Positions 44,265-53,922 of a stretch of 64,000 nucleotides of DNA are shown here, one piece after another. Each line of letters starts with the position of its first letter. Position 1 is the stretch's first letter. The notes below the pieces were generated by a model that saw nothing but the letters and a program-made list of their open reading frames with translations, ran no database searches and was not told the DNA's origin. The position numbers and the translations under genes are program-made. Origin of the DNA: Bradyrhizobium sp. B124 (GTDB lineage: Bacteria > Pseudomonadota > Alphaproteobacteria > Rhizobiales > Xanthobacteraceae); assembly GCF_038967635.1 (NCBI RefSeq), contig NZ_CP152413.1, forward strand, positions 1,054,001-1,118,000, written 5' to 3'.

Positions 44265-44803
44265 CAGTGGATACTCGCACGGTTTTGCTGGCGTGCGAGA
44301 CGCTTCAGATAGTCGTCCGCCTGGGTCCGATCGGTGAAGCAGACCAGCGATTGACCGGCGCGCAAGCCCGAAAAATATTCGACCAGCTTCGGCCGCTGCT
44401 GCTGGCGATAGGTCCAGACATACCGGAAGAATTCGAGATCGATCTTCTCCGGGCATCCCTCCGCCATCTCGGGGCGAACCTGGCCATAGCTGCCGGCTAT
44501 CCGGCCCAGGATTCCGAGCATGCAGGTCAGCCGCGGCAGGTCGAACCAGATGATCGTATCGGAGAGTTGCCGGCGCAGTTCACCTGCACCGCTCTTCATG
44601 TAGTTCCCATCCATGATCCAGCGCGGCGCTTGCGTGACCTCGACCATGCGGCGCTCGAATTCATCCTTGTCGGACTCGACCCAGCCCGGCTTCCAGAACA
44701 GCGCGTCGATCGATACGGTCGGAATGCCCGTCATGGCGGAGAGCCGTCGCGCAAAGGTCGATTTGCCGGACCCCGACGATCCCATCACCAGCACGCGTTG
44801 CAT
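44264..44803 (-). CDS. P-loop kinase-like protein (FlaR/topology-modulation type)
   Basis: The product (179 residues from the ATG at 44803; 187 from 44827) has Walker A VMGSSGSGKSTFARRLS, then ALFWKPGW, WIMDGNYMKS and IIWFDLPRLTCM. These match the adenylate-kinase-related group labelled topology modulation or FlaR. The true substrate is unknown. The start at 44803 (MQRVLVMG) puts the P-loop at the usual place. It lies between lipA (89 bases upstream) and the Coq10-like gene (1-base overlap), so it is probably co-expressed with them. Confidence 0.8.
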   Translation of the reverse strand: MQRVLVMGSSGSGKSTFARRLSAMTGIPTVSIDALFWKPGWVESDKDEFERRMVEVTQAPRWIMDGNYMKSGAGELRRQLSDTIIWFDLPRLTCMLGILGRIAGSYGQVRPEMAEGCPEKIDLEFFRYVWTYRQQQRPKLVEYFSGLRAGQSLVCFTDRTQADDYLKRLARQQNRASIH

Positions 44804-44892
44804 TGGTCCCGTCCAAGATTCGGTCAAGATTCGGTCGAGGCTCGATCAGGCAATGGCGCGTGGCGACGCCGGCCTCCTGCCGTTTACAAAAT

Positions 44893-45879
44893 CTAGCGGC
44901 CGCGAGCCGTGCGCGCCGCCTGCAGCTTCGCAAAATCCTCGCCGGCATGATGCGACGAGCGCGTCAGCGGACTCGCCGACACCATCAGAAAACCCTTGGT
45001 ATAGGCGACACGCTCGTAGCCCGCGAATTCGTCCGGCGTCACGTAGCGCAGCACGGCGTGATGCTTGCGCGTCGGCTGCAAATACTGGCCGATGGTCAGG
45101 AAATCGACCTCGGCCGAGCGCAGGTCGTCCATCACCTGCAGCACCTCGTGCCGCTCCTCGCCGAGGCCGACCATGATGCCCGACTTGGTGAAGATGGTCG
45201 GGTCCATCTCCTTGACCCGCTGCAGCAGCCGGATCGAATGGAAATAGCGCGCGCCGGGACGGACCGTCAGATAGCGCGACGGCACGGTTTCCAGATTGTG
45301 ATTGAAGACGTCGGGCTTGGCCGCGACCACGCGCTCGAGCGCGCCGTCCTTGCGCAGGAAGTCCGGCGTCAGGATCTCGATCGTGGTGGTCGGGCAGCGC
45401 GCGCGGATGGCGCGGATGGTCTCTGCAAAGTGCTCGGCGCCACCGTCGGCGAGATCGTCGCGATCCACCGATGTGATCACGACATGGGTCAGACCCAGCT
45501 TCGAGACCGCCTCAGCGACGTATTCGGGCTCATGGGCATCGAGCGCGCCGGGCATGCCGGTCTTGACGTTGCAGAACGCGCAGGCGCGGGTGCACGTGTC
45601 ACCCATGATCATGAAGGTGGCGTGCTTCTTGTCCCAGCATTCGCCGATGTTGGGACAGCCCGCCTCCTCGCACACCGTGACGAGGCCGTTCTCCTTCACG
45701 ATCCGCCGCGTATCGGCATAGCCGCGCGTGTTCGGCGCGCGGACACGGATCCAGTCCGGCTTCGGCGGCGACACGGCATCCGGCCGGTTCACCTTTTCGG
45801 GGTGGCGCGGGCGGAGCTGAGTGGTGGAGATGGTGTCGACGATGGTGACCATTTGTGCCTGCAAGTCGCGAGAAGCCAT
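44893..45879 (-). CDS. lipA: Lipoyl synthase
   Basis: The 328-residue radical-SAM enzyme inserts two sulfurs into octanoyl groups of 2-oxoacid dehydrogenases and GcvH. It has the auxiliary cluster motif [12 protein letters not shown], the radical-SAM motif CTRACAFC (CxxxCxxC), and the C-terminal [10 protein letters not shown] segment whose serine ligates the auxiliary cluster. HNLETVPS and GIMVGLGEE are further family blocks. Length is normal. It is divergent from the DNA glycosylase gene. Confidence 0.97.
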   Translation of the reverse strand: MASRDLQAQMVTIVDTISTTQLRPRHPEKVNRPDAVSPPKPDWIRVRAPNTRGYADTRRIVKENGLVTVCEEAGCPNIGECWDKKHATFMIMGDTCTRACAFCNVKTGMPGALDAHEPEYVAEAVSKLGLTHVVITSVDRDDLADGGAEHFAETIRAIRARCPTTTIEILTPDFLRKDGALERVVAAKPDVFNHNLETVPSRYLTVRPGARYFHSIRLLQRVKEMDPTIFTKSGIMVGLGEERHEVLQVMDDLRSAEVDFLTIGQYLQPTRKHHAVLRYVTPDEFAGYERVAYTKGFLMVSASPLTRSSHHAGEDFAKLQAARTARGR

Positions 45880-45984
45880 AGCTAATCGGTGTTGACGCGG
45901 CTCGCAACCCGCCCTGCGACCCTAGCAGATCAGCCCATATGTTGGCAGTCTTGCGGTCCGTTCCACGCCGATTCCCACCTCAAA

Positions 45985-46590
45985 ATGGCTCAAAAACCCC
46001 GATCGACCCGTGCGACCGCGCCGCGCCTCGGCAAAGCTCTGAAACGCGCCTTCTTCGATCGCAGCGTCCATGAGGTCGCGCCCAACCTGATCGGCGCGAC
46101 CTTCCTGGTCGGCGGCGTCGGCGGCATCATCACCGAGGTCGAGGCCTACCATCACACCGAGCCGGCGGCCCACTCGTTCAACGGACCGACCCCGCGCAAC
46201 CAGATCATGTTCGGCCCGCCGGGCTTCTGCTATGTCTACCGCTCCTACGGCATCCATTGGTGCGTCAACTTCGTCTGCGAAGCGCCGGGCTCGGCCAGCG
46301 CCGTGCTGATCCGCGCGCTCGAGCCGACCCATGGGCTCGCCGCGATGCGCCGGCGGCGCGGGCTGGAGGATGAGCGTGCTTTGTGCTCGGGGCCCGGCAA
46401 GCTCTGCGAGGCGCTCGGCATCACGATCGCGCACAGCGAACTGCCGCTCGACCGTCCGCCGATCGCGCTCCACGCGCGGCTAGAGCCGCCCGACATCGTC
46501 ACCGGATTGCGGATCGGCATCACCAAGGCCGTCGACCTGCCCTGGCGCTACGGGCTGAAGGGATCGAAATTCCTCAGCAAGCGGTTCTGA
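45985..46590 (+). CDS. 3-methyladenine DNA glycosylase (MPG/AAG family)
   Basis: The 201-residue protein matches the alkyladenine glycosylase fold: [19 protein letters not shown] with the catalytic Glu, [29 protein letters not shown] and [14 protein letters not shown]. It excises alkylated or deaminated purines for base-excision repair. The first about 20 residues ([18 protein letters not shown]) are a basic extension. The ATG at 45985 is chosen; the frame is open further upstream. It is convergent with valS, 18 bases apart. Confidence 0.92.
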   Translation: MAQKPRSTRATAPRLGKALKRAFFDRSVHEVAPNLIGATFLVGGVGGIITEVEAYHHTEPAAHSFNGPTPRNQIMFGPPGFCYVYRSYGIHWCVNFVCEAPGSASAVLIRALEPTHGLAAMRRRRGLEDERALCSGPGKLCEALGITIAHSELPLDRPPIALHARLEPPDIVTGLRIGITKAVDLPWRYGLKGSKFLSKRF

Positions 46591-46608
46591 GCGTTACAGC
46601 GTTGTCCG

Positions 46609-49476
46609 CTATGACGCCCGCTTCAGCAGCTCGATCGCCTCGAGGATCTTGGCCCGGCGCTCCGTTGCTGCCGCGCGCTTCTCTTTCTCTTCCTCGACGA
46701 GCTCTTCCGGCGCGTTGGCGACGAACTTCTCGTTGGAGAGCTTTGCGTCGACCCGCTTGATGTCGGCGTCGGCCTTGCCGAGTTCCTTCTCCAGCCGCGC
46801 CCGTTCGGCCGCAAGATCGATCACGCCCTTCAGCGGCAGCGCGACGACTTCGCCGCGCACTAGCAGCTGCATGGCGCCTTCCGGCGCGGCGTTCGCGAAG
46901 GAAATCTCGGACAATCGCGCGAGGCGCTTGATGGTGTCGTTCCAGCGCTGCGCGCGGTCGCGCGTCTCGTCGGAGGTGGTCACGATCACCAGCGGTGTCA
47001 GCGTCGACGGCGGGATGTTCATTTCCGCCTTCACCGACCGCATCGTGGTGACGAGATCGACCACCCAGCCGATCTCGGCCTCGGCTGCGGGATCGCTGAA
47101 CTCGTCCGCGTCGAGCGCGGCAATGACCGGCGGAATGATCGGATCGACAATCGGCCCCGCCGTTGCGATCGCCGCCAGCTGCTCGCCGGTCACGCCCGAC
47201 TTGCGCGGCCAGGGCGCCAGCACCAACAGACCGTCGCGCTTCGCGGTCACGGCCCACAGCTCTTCGGTGATGAAGGGCATGAACGGATGCAGCAGCTTGA
47301 GGATCTCGTCGCGGGTCCAGGCGATCATGGCGCGAGTCTCGGCCTTGGCTGCGCCCTCCTCGCCCATCAGCACCGGCTTTGCGAGCTCGAGATACCAGTC
47401 GCAGAACACGTTCCAGACGAAGCGGTAGATCGCGCCGGCCGCGTCGTTGAAGCGATGATCCTCGATCGTCTCGGTCACCTCGCGGGTGACGCGCGAAGTT
47501 TCGTGCGCGATCCAGCGGTTCAAGGTCTCCTTGGCGCTCTTCGGATCGAAACCGTCCGGCTTCACGCACTCGTTCATTTCGGCGAAGCGGCAGGCGTTCC
47601 AGAACTTGGTCGCGAAGTTGCGGTTGGTCTCGACCAGATGCGGCGACAGGCGGATGTCATGGCCCTGCGCCGCCTCGCGGGTCAACGCGAAGCGCAGCGC
47701 GTCGGCGCCGAAATCGTCGATCACGCCGAGCGGGTCGATAACGTTGCCCTTCGACTTCGACATCTTGGCGCCCTTCTCGTCACGGACGAGACGGTGGATA
47801 TAGACGGTCGAGAACGGCACCTCCTTCATGAAGTGGAGGCCCATCATCATCATGCGGGCGACCCAGAAGAAGATGATGTCGAAGCCCGTGACCAGCGTGT
47901 TGGTCGGGTAGTAGCGCGCGACCTCCGGCGTGTCGTCCGGCCAGCCCAGCGTCGAGAACGGCCACAGCGCCGAGGAGAACCAGGTGTCGAGCACGTCCTC
48001 GTCACGCGTGATGAAGCCCTCGCGCTTGGCGGGGTCGACCGCCATGTCGTGGCCCTGCTCCGGCGTGATGACTTCCTGCTCGACGTAGTAGCCGAGCGCG
48101 TTGCCGACCGCCTCTTCCTCGGTCTCGGCGACGAACACCTTGCCGTCGGGCCCGTACCATGCCGGGATCTGATGGCCCCACCAGAGCTGGCGTGAGATGC
48201 ACCAGGGCTGGATGTTCTCCATCCACTCGAAATAGGTCTTTTCCCAGTTCTTCGGCACGAACGTAGTCTCGCCCGAGCGCACCGCCGCCATCGCCGGCTG
48301 CGCCAGCGTCTTGGCGTCGACATACCACTGGTCGGTGAGGTACGGCTCGATCACGACATTGGAGCGGTCGCCATGCGGCACCATGTGGGTGTTGGGCTCG
48401 ATCCGCTCGAGGAAACCGAACTCCTCCAGCCTTGCGACGATCTTCTTGCGCGCGGCGAAGCGCTCGATGCCGTGAAACTCCGCGGCGAATTCGTCGGCGC
48501 CCGCCGGCAGGCCGCGCAGATAGTCCTCGTTGCCGGTGAGATTCAGGCAGCCTTCCTGGTCCAGCACGCTGATCTGCGGCAGGCCATGGCGCTTGCCGAT
48601 CTCAAAATCGTTGAAGTCGTGCGCCGGCGTCACCTTGACCGCGCCCGAGCCCTTCTCCGGATCGGAATAGTCGTCGGCGACGATCGGAATCTTGCGGCCG
48701 ACCAGCGGCAGGATGACATGCTGGCCGACCAGATCGGTGTAGCGCTCATCGTCCGGATGCACCGCGACCGCGGTGTCGCCGAGCATCGTCTCCGGACGCG
48801 TGGTCGCGACCACGATGAACGATTTGGGATCCTCGGGGCTGAAGCTGCGGCCTTCGATCGGATAGCGCAGGTACCAGAGATGGCCCCTGACCTCGACCTG
48901 CTGCACTTCGAGATCGGAGATCGCGGTGAGCAGCTTCGGGTCCCAATTGACCAGGCGCTTGTCCTTGTAGATCAGGCCCTGGCGGTGCAGCTCGACGAAC
49001 ACCTTGACGACGGCACGCGACAGGCCCTCGTCCATGGTGAAGCGCTCGCGCGACCAGTCGCAGGAGGCGCCGAGGCGCTTGAGCTGGTTGACGATGGTGC
49101 CGCCGCTCTCGGCCTTCCACTGCCAGACCCGCTCGAGGAATTTGGCGCGGCCCATGTCGCGTCGGCCCGGCTCCTGCCGTTCCATCAGCTGACGCTCGAC
49201 CACCATCTGGGTAGCGATGCCGGCATGGTCGGTGCCGGGCTGCCACAGCACGTCACGGCCGCGCATCCGCTCGAACCGGCACAGGATGTCCTGCAGCGTG
49301 TTGTTGAGCGCGTGGCCCATGTGCAGCGAGCCGGTCACGTTCGGCGGCGGGATCACGATGGTGAAAGGCGGGGCGTCCTTGCGCTCGGGCCGGCCGGCCT
49401 TGAATGCGCCGCTCTCCTCCCAGAGCTGGGCCATCCGGAGCTCGATATCGGCAGGCTGGTAGTTTTTCTCGATCAT
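46609..49476 (-). CDS. valS: Valyl-tRNA synthetase
   Basis: The 955-residue class I synthetase charges tRNA-Val. The HIGH motif is in PPPNVTGSLHMGHALNNT and KMSKS in GAKMSKSKGNVIDPLG. Between them lies the CP1 editing domain (VATTRPETMLGDTAVAVHPD), which clears Thr-tRNA-Val. The C-terminal coiled-coil arm (ERARLEKELGKADADIKRVD) is present. The ATG at 49476 (MIEKNYQPADIELR) is the family start; an in-frame start 17 codons earlier lacks support. It lies downstream of popZ, separated by a repeat. Confidence 0.97.
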   Translation of the reverse strand: MIEKNYQPADIELRMAQLWEESGAFKAGRPERKDAPPFTIVIPPPNVTGSLHMGHALNNTLQDILCRFERMRGRDVLWQPGTDHAGIATQMVVERQLMERQEPGRRDMGRAKFLERVWQWKAESGGTIVNQLKRLGASCDWSRERFTMDEGLSRAVVKVFVELHRQGLIYKDKRLVNWDPKLLTAISDLEVQQVEVRGHLWYLRYPIEGRSFSPEDPKSFIVVATTRPETMLGDTAVAVHPDDERYTDLVGQHVILPLVGRKIPIVADDYSDPEKGSGAVKVTPAHDFNDFEIGKRHGLPQISVLDQEGCLNLTGNEDYLRGLPAGADEFAAEFHGIERFAARKKIVARLEEFGFLERIEPNTHMVPHGDRSNVVIEPYLTDQWYVDAKTLAQPAMAAVRSGETTFVPKNWEKTYFEWMENIQPWCISRQLWWGHQIPAWYGPDGKVFVAETEEEAVGNALGYYVEQEVITPEQGHDMAVDPAKREGFITRDEDVLDTWFSSALWPFSTLGWPDDTPEVARYYPTNTLVTGFDIIFFWVARMMMMGLHFMKEVPFSTVYIHRLVRDEKGAKMSKSKGNVIDPLGVIDDFGADALRFALTREAAQGHDIRLSPHLVETNRNFATKFWNACRFAEMNECVKPDGFDPKSAKETLNRWIAHETSRVTREVTETIEDHRFNDAAGAIYRFVWNVFCDWYLELAKPVLMGEEGAAKAETRAMIAWTRDEILKLLHPFMPFITEELWAVTAKRDGLLVLAPWPRKSGVTGEQLAAIATAGPIVDPIIPPVIAALDADEFSDPAAEAEIGWVVDLVTTMRSVKAEMNIPPSTLTPLVIVTTSDETRDRAQRWNDTIKRLARLSEISFANAAPEGAMQLLVRGEVVALPLKGVIDLAAERARLEKELGKADADIKRVDAKLSNEKFVANAPEELVEEEKEKRAAATERRAKILEAIELLKRAS

Positions 49477-49564
49477 GACAATGCGCTGTGGACCATGGGG
49501 AAAGGGTAGAAAGCCGCCAGAACGCACCGAGTCAACCGGACCGGCACGTCAAAACGGCAATGAG

Positions 49565-49615
49565 AGCGTTTTCGAGCGAAGCGGACACCGTTTCGCGTGA
49601 AGAAAACGCGTCAAA
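49565..49615. repeat. 51-base dispersed repeat, copy 2
   Basis: The sequence matches 26242-26292 at 48 of 51 positions. It lies between popZ and valS. The ends GCGTTTTC and GAAAACGC are complementary, so it may act as an RNA hairpin. Confidence 0.9.
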
Positions 49616-49709
49616 AAGGGAACTTGAGTTTCGGGTCTGATCCTATCAGAACCGAAACTCTGGGGCATTTGGGGGCTGAATGAGGGCTGCCAAGCCCCTG
49701 CGGCACCAG

Positions 49710-50459
49710 CTACCGCCCGCGGGAGACCCGCTCGATCTCGGCCTTGACGATCCGCTCGACCAGCCCCGGCAGATTGTCGTCCAGCCAGGACTTCAGCATC
49801 GGCCGCAGCATCTCCTTGACCAGATCCTCCAGCGTCCGAGCATTGTTGCTCAGTACGGTGTTGGCCAGCGAGTTGAAGGCGGATTCGACCGCCCGCATCG
49901 TGGTTCCCGAGATGATCTGCTGCATCGGCGCGGTTTCGATTGCCGGCGGTTCTCGCTCTCGAACCGGTTCTCGCATGGGCTCCGGCGCCCGTGTGCGGGC
50001 TTCCGTGAACTCGACGTCGTCCTGGGGCTCGACCTTGCGGAACGACGGCGTGGCCGCCGGCTCCGGCAGCGCCATGTCGTCGGTGAGCTCGAATACGTCG
50101 GCTTCGGGCTGGGCTTCGGGCTGCGGCGACGGCCTGATCTCGGACGCGGGCGTCGCCTCGTCGAGGCTGGCGAGCAGCGAGTCGATGTCGTCCTGATTGT
50201 TGCTGGCCGGCGCCGGCGCGGGTGGCGGTGATTTCGGCGCTGACGCGGCGGGCTTCGCGGCCGGGGGCGCTGCGGGCGGCGGGCTCTTCATCGCGGGCTT
50301 GGCTGCTGGTGGCGGCGATTCAACCTTCGGCGGCGGCGCAGCGGCGGCCGCAGGTTTCTCGGCCGCGGCCGGCTTCGCCTCGTCGTCGGCAATGATGCGA
50401 CGGATCGACGCCAGAATCTCCTCCATCGAGGGCTCTTGGACCTTCGCAGGTTGCGTCAT
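49710..50459 (-). CDS. popZ: PopZ-like polar organising protein (DUF2497)
   Basis: The 249-residue protein has the PopZ layout: an N-terminal helix (EPSMEEILASIRRIIADD) that recruits partners, a long Pro/Ala/Glu-rich disordered linker (about 28-170), and a C-terminal oligomerisation region (LEDLVKEMLRPMLKSWLDDN; LVERIVKAEIERVSRG). PopZ forms polar networks that tether ParB-parS and cell-cycle regulators. The linker is longer than in Caulobacter PopZ. The ATG at 50459 follows GGAGTTGGAG. The pcm-tolC-popZ-valS order recurs in alphaproteobacteria. Confidence 0.9.
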   Translation of the reverse strand: MTQPAKVQEPSMEEILASIRRIIADDEAKPAAAEKPAAAAAPPPKVESPPPAAKPAMKSPPPAAPPAAKPAASAPKSPPPAPAPASNNQDDIDSLLASLDEATPASEIRPSPQPEAQPEADVFELTDDMALPEPAATPSFRKVEPQDDVEFTEARTRAPEPMREPVREREPPAIETAPMQQIISGTTMRAVESAFNSLANTVLSNNARTLEDLVKEMLRPMLKSWLDDNLPGLVERIVKAEIERVSRGR

Positions 50460-50789
50460 CTCCAACTCCACATCGAAACTTATTTTACATCAAGCCCGAG
50501 AGGATTCGCCGGTTCCGATGAAGCGGGCGGAGATTTTCATTGCTCCCGCCCGACTTGTCCCCAGATCAAGCCCGCCCGAGGCTTTGTGCAAGCTTCGTGT
50601 CGCCCAATGCAGCGTCATCACAGGTGGCGTCGCACCTGCCATCACGCAACGCCGGCGCGAATCGCCTTGCTGCCCGACAAAACGGTATGTCAGGCCAATT
50701 ATCGATTGCAAGCAAACGCGCCAGTCTGTGGTCCTGATTAACTCAGAACCACAAACATGGCGCGACAAGCGATGTTGACGTGAAGGTGT
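50460..50789. other. Intergenic region between popZ and tolC
   Basis: No supportable gene; short frames here lack ribosome-binding sites and recognisable motifs. The region should hold the popZ promoter (minus strand) and the end of the tolC transcript. No clear hairpin with a T-run was found. Confidence 0.4.
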
Positions 50790-52190
50790 TTAGCGGCCGT
50801 CGGGCGTGCGTACGCCGGCCCAGTTGTCGCGCACCTGCTGGTAATGCACGCTGGCATCATAGACGTTGGTCGAAAGGCCCATCACCTGCGGTGACAGCCG
50901 GCCAATCGCGCTCAGCACGTTGTAGGATGCAACGACGCGGTCGTGTTGCGCGGTGACGAGTGCGTTGCGCGCATTGACCAGCGCTTGCTGCGCGTTGAGC
51001 ACGTCCAGCGTGGTGCGTTGGCCGGCCTTGGCCTCTTCGCGCACGCCGTTCAGCGCGATTTCGGACGCGGTCACCTGCGCCTGCGCCGACGCGACCTGCG
51101 ACTTGCCGGCGACCAGCTGGCCCCAAGCGGTGACGACGTTGGCGCGCGCCTGATCCCTGGTCTGTTCCAGGACCAGACGCTGCTGCGCCAGTGATTCCTT
51201 CGACTGCCGGATCAGCGAGTATTCAGCGCCGCCCTGATAGATCGGCACCGACACCTGAACCTGCGCTGCCGCATTGAAGAGGCGGTTCACCGACAATTGT
51301 TGCTGGTAGCCTTCGGTCACCGACGCCTGCAACCCGACCGTCGGCAACAGCGCGCCTTCGGCAACCTTGGTCTGCAGGAAGTTGACGTCGACGCCGTACA
51401 TCGCGGACGTGACGTTTGGATTCTGGGTCAGGCTGAGCTCGACGGCGGCCGCAAGCGTCGTCGGCAGGAAGCGATCGACCGGCGAGCCGGGCGCAAGATT
51501 CTGCGGTTCGTTGCCGATGATGCGGCGGAAGTTCGACCGCGTGGTCGTCAGGTTCGATTCTGCGGTGAGCTGCTGCGTCTTGCCGGCCGCAAGTTGCGCC
51601 TCGGATTGTGCGACGTCCGTCCGCGTTACCTCACCTACGTTGAAGCGATCCTGGGTCTGCTTCAGCGTCTGCTCCAGCACGCGCGTGTTGCTGCGCTGGA
51701 CCTCGACGATCGCCGCGTCGCGCAAATAATCCATGTAGATGGTGGCGGCGCTCAGGATGACGGTCTGCTCGAGCACGCGCAGACCTTCGCGTGCCGACGA
51801 CACCTGGCTTTCGGCCGCGCGCACCTTGTGCGGGGTCTGCGCGTTGTACAGCGACTGGTTCACCGTCAGCCCCGCGCTGGCGGGATTTTGGGTGCCGTGA
51901 ATCGAGTCTTTGATGCCCGTCGGCTGCTGGTCGCTATATTGATATCCGCCGCTCACGGTCAGCGCGGCTTTCGGACGATAGCCCGAGAGCGCCTGGGGAA
52001 CGTTTTCGTCAGTCGCCCTCACCAGCGCGCGCTGCGCATTCAGCTGGGGATTGTTCTGGTAGGACCGCACCAGCGCGGCCTCGATAGTATCGGCGAGCGC
52101 AGGCACGGGGCCCATCTCCGCCAACAGAAGGACGGCAGTCGCAGCCGCGGTGATAAGCTTCACCCCACGCATCCCCGGTAATCCAATCAT
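50790..52190 (-). CDS. tolC: TolC-family outer-membrane channel protein
   Basis: The 466-residue protein has a signal peptide (ITAAATAVLLLAEMGPVPALA) and the duplicated TolC repeat: LVRSYQNNPQLNAQRALVRA with VTRTDVAQSEAQLAAGKTQ in the first half, and LTQNPNVTSAMYGVDV with GQRTTLDVLNAQQALVNARN in the second. It would form the trimeric exit duct for efflux pumps and type I secretion. The ATG at 52190 follows GGAG at 11 bases; TTG/GTG starts upstream are less likely. It lies downstream of pcm. Confidence 0.93.
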   Translation of the reverse strand: MIGLPGMRGVKLITAAATAVLLLAEMGPVPALADTIEAALVRSYQNNPQLNAQRALVRATDENVPQALSGYRPKAALTVSGGYQYSDQQPTGIKDSIHGTQNPASAGLTVNQSLYNAQTPHKVRAAESQVSSAREGLRVLEQTVILSAATIYMDYLRDAAIVEVQRSNTRVLEQTLKQTQDRFNVGEVTRTDVAQSEAQLAAGKTQQLTAESNLTTTRSNFRRIIGNEPQNLAPGSPVDRFLPTTLAAAVELSLTQNPNVTSAMYGVDVNFLQTKVAEGALLPTVGLQASVTEGYQQQLSVNRLFNAAAQVQVSVPIYQGGAEYSLIRQSKESLAQQRLVLEQTRDQARANVVTAWGQLVAGKSQVASAQAQVTASEIALNGVREEAKAGQRTTLDVLNAQQALVNARNALVTAQHDRVVASYNVLSAIGRLSPQVMGLSTNVYDASVHYQQVRDNWAGVRTPDGR

Positions 52191-52387
52191 TGTAGTCGCC
52201 GTCTCCACACGCAAGTCAGTTCCGGCGGTCGCTTCAGACGAAGTGAGTCCCGCCTCACCTTAGTCCGCAGCTAAGGGCAACGGAACTACCCCGCAACGGA
52301 ACGTGGTGGAAACTCTTCACGTGGGGCAAACGGGCCACACTTCTGATTCAGAACGGGATTTTATCAGCTAGCGCAGCGCGGTAGCGG

Positions 52388-53053
52388 TCAGAAGACGAAC
52401 GCCGGAACCCGCTCGAATCCGGGCAGCACAGGGGCCGTGGCGTCGAACAGCTCGCGATGGCCGAAATCCCCGTGGGAGTGAGTCACGAGGGTGGCACGCG
52501 GCGGCGGCGTCAGGCCGAACACCCCGACCAGCCGGCCCCCCTCCTTGAGCTGGCCGAACAGCCCGGTCGGGATAACCTCGGTCGCACCGTTGAGAACAAT
52601 GACGTCATACGGCGCGCCGGCGGCATCACCGTCGGCGGCGGCTGCGGTCTTGACGGTCACATTCTGGATGCCGAGCTGGGCGAACGCTGCGGAGGCCTTT
52701 GCGGCGAGCGCCGGATCGCTTTCGGTTGCGCTGACCTCGCCGGCAAAACGCGCCACGATGGCGGCGGCGTAGCCAGTCGCGCAGCCGACGACCAGGACGC
52801 GGTCGGTCGCCTTGATCTCGGCGGCTTGCAGCATCCTGGCGAGCAACGCCGGCGTGATCAGGCAGCGCCTGGCCGTGCCGCCCTCGGTCACGTCGAGATC
52901 GAGGTCCAGATAGGCCAGCGCCTGCTTGCCGGCCGGCACGAACACCTCGCGCGGCACGGTCAGCATGGCTTCGAGAATACGATCGTCGGTCACGTCGCTC
53001 GGACGCACCTGACCATCCACCATGTACTGGCGCGCGGTTGAAAAACCGGTCAT
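52388..53053 (-). CDS. pcm: Protein-L-isoaspartate O-methyltransferase-like protein
   Basis: The 221-residue protein has the PIMT pattern: VRPSDVTDDRILEAMLTVPR at the N-terminus, the SAM-binding motif VLVVGCATGYAAAIVARFAG, and VIVLNGATEVIPTGLFGQLK. PIMT methylates isoaspartyl residues in damaged proteins. The usual active-site segment (IS-P) reads LITPALLARMLQ, a variant common in the alphaproteobacterial TolC-linked paralogue, so its substrate may differ. It starts with ATG at 53053 and precedes tolC by 197 bases. Confidence 0.88.
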   Translation of the reverse strand: MTGFSTARQYMVDGQVRPSDVTDDRILEAMLTVPREVFVPAGKQALAYLDLDLDVTEGGTARRCLITPALLARMLQAAEIKATDRVLVVGCATGYAAAIVARFAGEVSATESDPALAAKASAAFAQLGIQNVTVKTAAAADGDAAGAPYDVIVLNGATEVIPTGLFGQLKEGGRLVGVFGLTPPPRATLVTHSHGDFGHRELFDATAPVLPGFERVPAFVF

Positions 53054-53188
53054 TGGCGGGACCCTGCAAGTCGCGGCATTGCCGCTGGAGAAGCTAGAAC
53101 AGGGCCATCTTTTGGAACAAGCTCCGCCAAAACGCAACACGCCGTTGGCGTGCAAAACCCGCTCTCAAAATGCGCGCCGTGGTGCGCT

Positions 53189-53368
53189 CTATTCGATCGT
53201 GACGGCAAGCCGGCCGATCAGGCGGACCACTTCATCGAGATGCTCGGAATCATGCTCCTCGACGGCCCTCGCGAGCCGGCGGACACACTCATCGTCACTG
53301 ATGTCGGGAGCATCGCTCGGAACAAGCGTCGGCTGCAGCATCGACAGGTCGATCAGGTTAATGGCCAT
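53189..53368 (-). CDS. Small conserved-looking hypothetical protein (59 residues)
   Basis: GAGAGGTG lies just before the ATG at 53368. The product starts MAINLIDLSMLQPTLVPSDA and is acidic in the middle (DISDDECVRRLARAVEEHDS), with a helical look and no membrane span. No family is recognised. It is a separate transcript upstream of pcm on the same strand, 135 bases away. The good ribosome-binding site and even codon use support a real gene. Confidence 0.5.
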   Translation of the reverse strand: MAINLIDLSMLQPTLVPSDAPDISDDECVRRLARAVEEHDSEHLDEVVRLIGRLAVTIE

Positions 53369-53501
53369 CAAAATCACCTCTCAAGACCCGGCAGGACGAA
53401 GTGTTGACGGTTATTGAGTCGATTTGACGACGTTTTTTGTCTGTCCGTAGCGGACCACAGGCTTGTGATGGGCGTTGAAGGGGTCTTGATGGGGCCAAAA
53501 C

Positions 53502-53576
53502 TGGCTCCCCGGGCTGGATTCGAACCAGCGACCATTCGATTAACAGTCGAATGCTCTACCGCTGAGCTACCGAGGA
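53502..53576 (-). tRNA. tRNA-Asn (anticodon GUU)
   Basis: Acceptor arms TCCTCGG and CCGGGGA (one G-T pair) are followed by discriminator G and encoded CCA. The D-arm is TAGCTCAGCGGTAGAGCA, the anticodon loop CTGTTAA, and the T-arm GCTGGTTCGAATCCAGC. 75 nucleotides including CCA. Confidence 0.96.
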
Positions 53577-53922
53577 ATAGGCGAACAAAACGTTCGCGAG
53601 CGGGCAGCGTATAACAAAGCCTTTCGGCCTTGCAAAGAACCAAATGGGCCTCCGGCGAAACTTTAGCGGGGCACGGTAAACCTCTGCGTTGCAAGGCTTT
53701 GCCGGCGTTCCAGGGCGATGCAGGCCTGTCCCGGCTGTGCCGTTATCGGCGCCGCGGGCGCAAGGAAACACCGTCAAACACCGCCGGGCGCGGCCATTTC
53801 GCCGCGCCGCTGATTCTTCCGCGGGCCCGCCCCGCCTCTGACCTCATTCCGCGATGAACGAGGTGGTCGTGCGGCACGAGTAAAAATCGTGCACAAAATG
53901 TGAAGCTTCGCTCGGAAGCGCT
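53577..53922. other. Intergenic region upstream of tRNA-Asn
   Basis: No supportable gene; frames present are short and overlapping. The tRNA-Asn promoter (minus strand) should lie just after 53576, where AT-richer sequence occurs (ACGTTTTGTTCGCC on the minus strand). The end of the DUF1772 transcript also falls here. Confidence 0.4.

Noticed and set aside
50790..52190. tolC as dedicated partner of the mdtABC operon
   Set aside because: It is over 4 kb from mdtC, with tRNA and regulatory genes between, and sits in the conserved pcm-tolC-popZ-valS block. A functional link is possible but not shown by the sequence.
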